Positions 36,310-41,016 of a stretch of 41,016 nt of DNA are shown piece after piece. This DNA is from Acidobacteriota bacterium (GTDB taxonomy: Bacteria > Acidobacteriota > Vicinamibacteria > Vicinamibacterales > UBA2999): assembly GCA_016210845.1 (NCBI GenBank), contig JACQTK010000053.1:1-41016 (forward strand), in the 5' to 3' direction. Within the stretch, counting starts at the first letter, position 1, and every line of letters starts with the position of its first letter. A program made the translations under genes and the position numbers. The notes beneath the pieces are model-generated. The model had not been told where the DNA came from, made no database searches, and worked only from the letters and a program-made list of their open reading frames with translations.

Positions 36310-36962
36310 TCGGACAGTCGTCCGTCCGGATCGAGGTTCGTCCTGGCCCACGGTGCGAGGGCCTCGCAGGTGAGATCGTCGAAGCGCGGCATCTCGCCGA
36401 CGATCGGCACGGCGCCGAGCTCCTCGATCGCCTCGCGCGTGTGAGGTTCCCGGGATCCAACCAGCACGACTCCAGCGATCGGAATCGAGCGGCGCCGGAG
36501 GGCTTCGAGCGTCAGCAACGTGTGGTTGATGGTCCCCAGCGCCGTCCGCGCGGTCACGATCACGGGCATCGCGAGCCCTGACATCAGGTCGGCCATCGTC
36601 TCGCGCTCGTTGAGCGGCACGAGGACACCGCCCGCGCCCTCGACGATCCATCGCACACGCGGATCGGCCCGAGCCACGCTCTCGATGAGCGGCGCGACGT
36701 CAATCCGACAGCCGCTCAAGCGAGCCGCCACGTACGGCGACAACGGACGCGGCAGGCGCACACCCTCGACGCACAGCTCCTCGGGGCTGGCCTGCCCCAG
36801 CCGCGCCACCTCGCGCGTGTCGTCGTCCCGCTCGATGCCTGTCTGGATCGGCTTCCAGTAGCGAAGGGGCGCGGACGCGCGGTAGCGGTGCAGCAACGCC
36901 GCCGCGACGGCGGTCTTTCCGACGCCCGTATCGGTGCCAGTTACGAAGAGACCGTGGAGCAT
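36288..36962 (-). CDS. bioD: Dethiobiotin synthase
   Basis: MLHGLFVTGTDTGVGKTAVAAALLH P-loop; YWKPIQTGIE; VEGAGGVLVPLNE. Confidence 0.93.
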   Translation of the reverse strand: MLHGLFVTGTDTGVGKTAVAAALLHRYRASAPLRYWKPIQTGIERDDDTREVARLGQASPEELCVEGVRLPRPLSPYVAARLSGCRIDVAPLIESVARADPRVRWIVEGAGGVLVPLNERETMADLMSGLAMPVIVTARTALGTINHTLLTLEALRRRSIPIAGVVLVGSREPHTREAIEELGAVPIVGEMPRFDDLTCEALAPWARTNLDPDGRLSECLRWTP

Positions 36963-38098
36963 GCCGTGGTACGCTCGAGCGCGATGGCCAGCGAGCGGAC
37001 GAACCGATCGATCGTCTCGTCGGACAGACGGACGTTGACCGACACGCGAAGCCGCGCCGTGCCGGCCGGCACGGTCGGCGGGCGAACCGCCCGCACGTCG
37101 AAGCCTTCGGATTGCAGCGCCTCGGCCACCGCCTGGGCGCGAGCCGCCGAGCCGAGGATGACGGGCACGATGGGCGAATCGCCGGCCGCCACCGGCACGC
37201 CCGCGTCGGCGAGCCGCGCGCGCAGCCGCTCGGCCTTGGCGCGCAGGCTCCTCCGCCGGTCCGGTTCCGCGGCCACGATCGACAAGCTCGCCTCGATCGC
37301 CGCCGCCACGGCGGGAGGCGGCGCGGTGGAGAAGACGAAGGGCCTCGCGCGCTGAACCATGTACTCGATGGCCCATGCCGGACCCGACACGAACGCCCCC
37401 GCGACGCCCAGCGCCTTGCCAGCCGTGCTGACGATCAGGAACACGTCCCGTTCGATGCCGCGCTCCTCGACCAGGCCGCGTCCGCGCGCGCCGAAGATGC
37501 CCACGGCGTGTGCTTCGTCCACGATGAGGCGGGCGCCCGACCGGCGGCAGATCGCGGCGTACTGCTCGAGCGGCGGCACGTCGCCGTCCATGCTGAACAG
37601 CGATTCGGTGACGACGAAGGCCTCGCCGCGCCCGCGTCGCGCCCGGAGGAGCCGCGCCAGCGCCTCGGCATCGCTGTGCGGGAATGTGACTCGCTTGGCG
37701 AGCGAGAGCCGCGCGCCGTCGCGCAGGCTGGCGTGGTTGGCCCGATCCGAGACGATCAGGTCGCCCCGGCCCGGAAACGTCGTGAGCACGGCGAGGTTGG
37801 CCAGATACCCGCTGGAGAAGTACACCGCGCGCTCCGCGTGCACGAACGCGGCGAAGGCGCGCTCCAGCGACGCGAAGGCGTCGCGGTGCCCGCGGAGCAG
37901 ACGCGATCCCGTGCTGCCGCAGCCGTCGCGCTCGACCGCCGCGATCATCCGCTGCGTGACGAGCGGGTGATCGGCGAGCCCCAGGTAGTCGTTCGAGGAG
38001 AGATCGACACCGGAGGGTGCCCGCGGCACGCGCCGCAGGCTGCGCTCCTCCAGCGCCCGCAGCTCGTCCGCGATCCGCCTCTCCAGCGGAGAGGACAT
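36941..38098 (-). CDS. bioF: 8-amino-7-oxononanoate synthase
   Basis: DLSSNDYLGLADHP; GCGSTGSRLLRGHRDAFASLE; LIVDEAHAVGIFGARGRGLVEE; STAGKALGVAGAFVSG. Confidence 0.93.
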   Translation of the reverse strand: MSSPLERRIADELRALEERSLRRVPRAPSGVDLSSNDYLGLADHPLVTQRMIAAVERDGCGSTGSRLLRGHRDAFASLERAFAAFVHAERAVYFSSGYLANLAVLTTFPGRGDLIVSDRANHASLRDGARLSLAKRVTFPHSDAEALARLLRARRGRGEAFVVTESLFSMDGDVPPLEQYAAICRRSGARLIVDEAHAVGIFGARGRGLVEERGIERDVFLIVSTAGKALGVAGAFVSGPAWAIEYMVQRARPFVFSTAPPPAVAAAIEASLSIVAAEPDRRRSLRAKAERLRARLADAGVPVAAGDSPIVPVILGSAARAQAVAEALQSEGFDVRAVRPPTVPAGTARLRVSVNVRLSDETIDRFVRSLAIALERTTACSTVSS

Positions 38099-38102
38099 GC
38101 GG

Positions 38103-39125
38103 CTACGCCTCCCGTACGGCGGCCGAGGCCTGCAGGCGGAGGCCGAGTCGATCGAAGAGCGCCCGGTCCGCATCCACCTCGCGGTTCGGCGTCGTCAGCA
38201 GCCGGTCGCCCAGAAAGACCGAATTGGCGCCGGCCAGGAAGCACAGCGCCTGGGCCTCGTCCGACAGCGACAGCCGGCCGGCGCTCAGCCGGACGTACGA
38301 CCGGGGCATCAGCAGCCGCGCGGTGGCGACCGTGCGCACCAGCTCCAGCGGATCCTCCGGTGGACGCCGACCGAGCGGCGTCCCCTCGACCGCGACGAGC
38401 AGGTTGATCGGCACGCTCTCAGGATGCGGGTCGAGCGCCGCGAGCTGCTGCAGCAGGCGATAGCGATCGCGCCGATCCTCCCCCATGCCCAGAATGCCGC
38501 CGCAGCAGACCGTGATCCCCGCGCGCCGCACGCAGGCGAGCGTCTCGAGCCGATCGTCGTAGGTGCGCGTGGTGATGATCGAGCCGTAGAACTCGGGCGA
38601 GGTGTCGAGGTTGTGGTTGTACGCCGTGAGGCCCGCGCCCGCCAGCGCATCCGCCTGTTCCTGGGTCAGCATGCCGAGCGTGCAGCACGCCTCCAGGCCG
38701 AGCGCCCGGACGCCGCGCACCATCGCGAGCACGCGGTGGAACTGCTCCCCCGAGGCGGCACGGCGCCAGGCGGCCCCCATGCAGAAGCGCGTCGCGCCCT
38801 GCGCTTTGGCCTCCCGCGCCGCGTCGAGCGTCTCCTCGACGCCCACGAGCGGCGCGGCCGACACGCCCGTGTGATAGCGCGCGGACTGCGAGCAGTACCC
38901 GCAGTCCTCGGGGCAGCCCCCGGTCTTGATGCTCAGCAGCACGCACCCCTGGACCTCGTTGGCCGGATGGAACGTGCGGTGCACCTCCTGGGCGCGCACC
39001 AGCAGGTCCAGCAGGGGGGCCGTGTAGATGGCTTCGATGTCCGTGAGCGACCAGTCGTGTCGAAGGCCGCTCTGGACCGCTGTGCGGCCCCGAACGTTAA
39101 TAGTGCACTCGTCGTTAGTCCGCAT
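38103..39125 (-). CDS. bioB: Biotin synthase (radical SAM)
   Basis: [69 protein letters not shown]. Confidence 0.95.
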   Translation of the reverse strand: MRTNDECTINVRGRTAVQSGLRHDWSLTDIEAIYTAPLLDLLVRAQEVHRTFHPANEVQGCVLLSIKTGGCPEDCGYCSQSARYHTGVSAAPLVGVEETLDAAREAKAQGATRFCMGAAWRRAASGEQFHRVLAMVRGVRALGLEACCTLGMLTQEQADALAGAGLTAYNHNLDTSPEFYGSIITTRTYDDRLETLACVRRAGITVCCGGILGMGEDRRDRYRLLQQLAALDPHPESVPINLLVAVEGTPLGRRPPEDPLELVRTVATARLLMPRSYVRLSAGRLSLSDEAQALCFLAGANSVFLGDRLLTTPNREVDADRALFDRLGLRLQASAAVREA

Positions 39126-39168
39126 AGCGGTCCTGGGCGCGCGGAGCGCGCCAAGCCAATACCGGCAA

Positions 39169-39225
39169 CCAGCCAAGGGCGAGGCTCCGCATGTATCGGG
39201 ACATCAAAGGCGAGCCCTTGGCTGG
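39169..39225. repeat. 12-bp perfect inverted repeat CCAGCCAAGGGC...GCCCTTGGCTGG upstream of bioB
   Basis: Arms 39169-39180 and 39214-39225; right part (39200-39221) resembles 28273-28294 (19/22). Confidence 0.65.
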
Positions 39226-39259
39226 TCAGTGCTCATGCTCGAAGAGAGATTGTATCCGG

Positions 39260-41016
39260 TCAGCGCATGCCGCGCCCCGACGCGCCGCGAACCTGGCGCG
39301 CGGCGGCCAGATTCTGGCGCGCCTCCGTGAACTCGGGCTGCAGCCTCAGCGCCTGCTCGAAGTGCTCGATCGCCCGATCGATGGCGCCGCCCGAGGCCAG
39401 GGCGATCCCCAGGTTGTTGTGGAGGTACGCGGAATCGGCCATGGTGGCCAGGGCGGCCTCGAAATGATCGACCGCCTCGGCGAACTGGCCCCGCTCGAGC
39501 AGCAGGGTGCCGAGCTCGTAATGGGCGCCGTCGTTGCGGGGATCGCGTCGCAGCGCCTCGCGGAACTCGACGAGGGCGTCCTCGATCCGCCCCTGGCGCA
39601 GCGAGGCATCGGCCAGGACGGCGTGCACCGCGGCTGAATCGGGCACCACGGCGCCGAGATACGCGCTGTCGAGCATGCGGCGGCGGCCCTCCGCCGCGGC
39701 GGCCGCGGCGGCCACCTCCGCCACGGGCGCGTGATAGGCGAGATTCAGCAGCGCGAGATAGTCGTCGAGGCCGGCCACCACGGGCGGACGCGTGAGGTCC
39801 GACGCACATCGCGGACACCAGGCATCGACCTGCGTGAGGTCGAAGATCGACGCCGGAACGCCGAGCAGACCCGATCCGATCATCGATCGCACGCCGTATT
39901 CCTGGAGCGGCCGGTCGTCGGTGGCTGGCGGCGACGCCTGGGTCGCGCGCGCGAGCGTCTCCGCCGACGCGACGAAGGTGCCCACGATCTCGGTGACGCT
40001 CCCCATGTCGACACGGCGGAGATCCGCGAGCACGTCCGGCGCGCGCCCCAGCACGTCGGACACCCGGTGCGGATCGATCTCGATGCGCGCGGCCGTCGTG
40101 CCCACCAGCAGCAGCTCCGCCTGTGCGCCCGACAGCAGCACGGCCTGCGGGAAGACATCGATGAAGGCCCGCACCATGGAGAGGACCGCGTCGGACGGCA
40201 CCTGATAGGCGGGCAGCCATTGGCTGAGGAACCCCCCGTCTTTCAGCCGGCTGCGGGCCAGCGTGTAGAACTCACGCGAATAGAGCGCCGCCACGCCCGC
40301 GTGCGAGATCGGGGGCGGCTCGAGCGTGATCAAGTCGTACGTGCCGGCGGGCTGCATCTGCAGATGCTGACGGCCGTCGTTCACGTACACGCTCACGCCC
40401 TCCGCCGCCAGCACGCCGCCGTTGACGTCGTCGAAATAGGGGGCGTGCTCGAGCACGTGCTGCGAGAGATCGGCCACGTCGATGCGGCGGACCGACGGAT
40501 GCAGCGACGCCGCATGCGTGGTGTTGCCCACGCCGAATCCGATCACGAGCACGGATTCGGGCCCGTCCATCGACAGCAGGGGGATGTGCGCGAGCGCCCG
40601 CATGTAGCGCTGGTCGAGCGGCGCCGTCGACGACATGGGATGCCCGTTCGTGAAGAGCCCGCGGCCGCGGCCGGCCTTCTCGGTGACCGCCACCACTTCG
40701 GTCACGCCCTCGCTGAGCGCCACGAGACGCTCCCCTTCCTCGAGCGGCGGCATCGAGCGGCGCAGCAGGAAATCGGGCGGCAGCGCCAGCCTCGCCGCGA
40801 TAGCGCCCACCGCAACCAAGCCGCTCAGGGCGGGCAGGGCGCCCGCCCTACCCGCCTCACCCGCCCTGCGGGTGGCCACGTGCAGCGGGACGCTCGCCAG
40901 GGCGGCTGCGGCGAGCAGGAAAGTGGCGCTCCCTTTCAGTCCGAGCCCCGGCAGCAGCAGATAGCCGGCCACAATCGACCCGCCGACGGCGCCCGTCGTG
41001 TTGGCCAGGTACAGCA
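39260..41016 (-). CDS. Spermidine synthase-like (class I methyltransferase fold) protein with N-terminal TM region and C-terminal TPR repeats; 5' end off the window
   Basis: VLVIGFGVGNTTHAASLHPSVRRIDVADLSQHVLEHAPYFDDVNGGVL; YDLITLEPPPISHAGVAALYSREFYTLARSRLKDGGFLSQWLPAY; TPR region from NDGAHYELGTLLLERGQFAEAVDHFEAAL. Open frame continues to the right edge. Confidence 0.85.
   Translation of the reverse strand, partial: LYLANTTGAVGGSIVAGYLLLPGLGLKGSATFLLAAAALASVPLHVATRRAGEAGRAGALPALSGLVAVGAIAARLALPPDFLLRRSMPPLEEGERLVALSEGVTEVVAVTEKAGRGRGLFTNGHPMSSTAPLDQRYMRALAHIPLLSMDGPESVLVIGFGVGNTTHAASLHPSVRRIDVADLSQHVLEHAPYFDDVNGGVLAAEGVSVYVNDGRQHLQMQPAGTYDLITLEPPPISHAGVAALYSREFYTLARSRLKDGGFLSQWLPAYQVPSDAVLSMVRAFIDVFPQAVLLSGAQAELLLVGTTAARIEIDPHRVSDVLGRAPDVLADLRRVDMGSVTEIVGTFVASAETLARATQASPPATDDRPLQEYGVRSMIGSGLLGVPASIFDLTQVDAWCPRCASDLTRPPVVAGLDDYLALLNLAYHAPVAEVAAAAAAAEGRRRMLDSAYLGAVVPDSAAVHAVLADASLRQGRIEDALVEFREALRRDPRNDGAHYELGTLLLERGQFAEAVDHFEAALATMADSAYLHNNLGIALASGGAIDRAIEHFEQALRLQPEFTEARQNLAAARQVRGASGRGMR

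Noticed and set aside
36310-36651. N-terminal part of the 566-aa ORF ending at 34951
   Set aside because: Out-of-frame reading of bioD; bioA starts at MSQVDAMT (36309).
1-41016. tRNA, rRNA, transposase or phage genes
   Set aside because: None recognised by eye on either strand; no IS-type ORFs or target-site duplications seen. Absence is not proof without tRNAscan/HMM searches.

Overview
High-GC (Acidobacteriota/Vicinamibacteria-like, by inference) chromosomal window with about 27 protein genes; gene starts were refined by hand from the ORF track. (1) ~1-9.5 kb, minus strand: SusC/Oar-like TonB-dependent receptor (runs off the left edge), a secreted metallo-beta-lactamase (MBL)-fold protein, three paralogues of an uncharacterised secreted family, an alpha/beta-hydrolase lipoprotein, and an MBL paralogue whose metal ligands are lost. 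(2) 10-21.5 kb: FN3 lipoprotein, divergent AprBA-like flavoprotein/ferredoxin pair versus a fused FeS-NrfD subunit + molybdopterin oxidoreductase + TorD-like chaperone, then LysR and a CLC channel. (3) 21.5-25.9 kb, minus: siroheme/sulfite-reductase operon (cysG-N, cobA, nitrite/sulfite reductase, MBL hydrolase). (4) 25.9-31.3 kb, minus: threonine operon (aspartokinase-hom-thrB-thrC). (5) 31.6-33.6 kb, plus: agmatine-to-putrescine genes. (6) 33.5-39.1 kb, minus: biotin operon bioB-F-D-A plus P450. (7) right edge: spermidine-synthase-like/TPR protein. Most interesting signals: (a) an unannotated 26-codon Cys-rich leader ORF followed by an intrinsic terminator directly upstream of the siroheme/sulfite-reductase genes, a candidate cysteine-responsive attenuator; (b) an analogous 34-codon Ile/Thr-containing leader plus strong terminator upstream of the threonine operon, with the same apparent promoter geometry (-35, N18, -10, N8, ATG), suggesting leaderless leader peptides; (c) a composite operator (18-nt identical block, N10, ATAAG-N6-CTTATAT) duplicated in front of the AprBA-like genes and the TonB receptor; (d) palindromic repeats that sit inside genes, including an in-frame 'ADLKVGP...ADLQVGP' insertion in aspartokinase.
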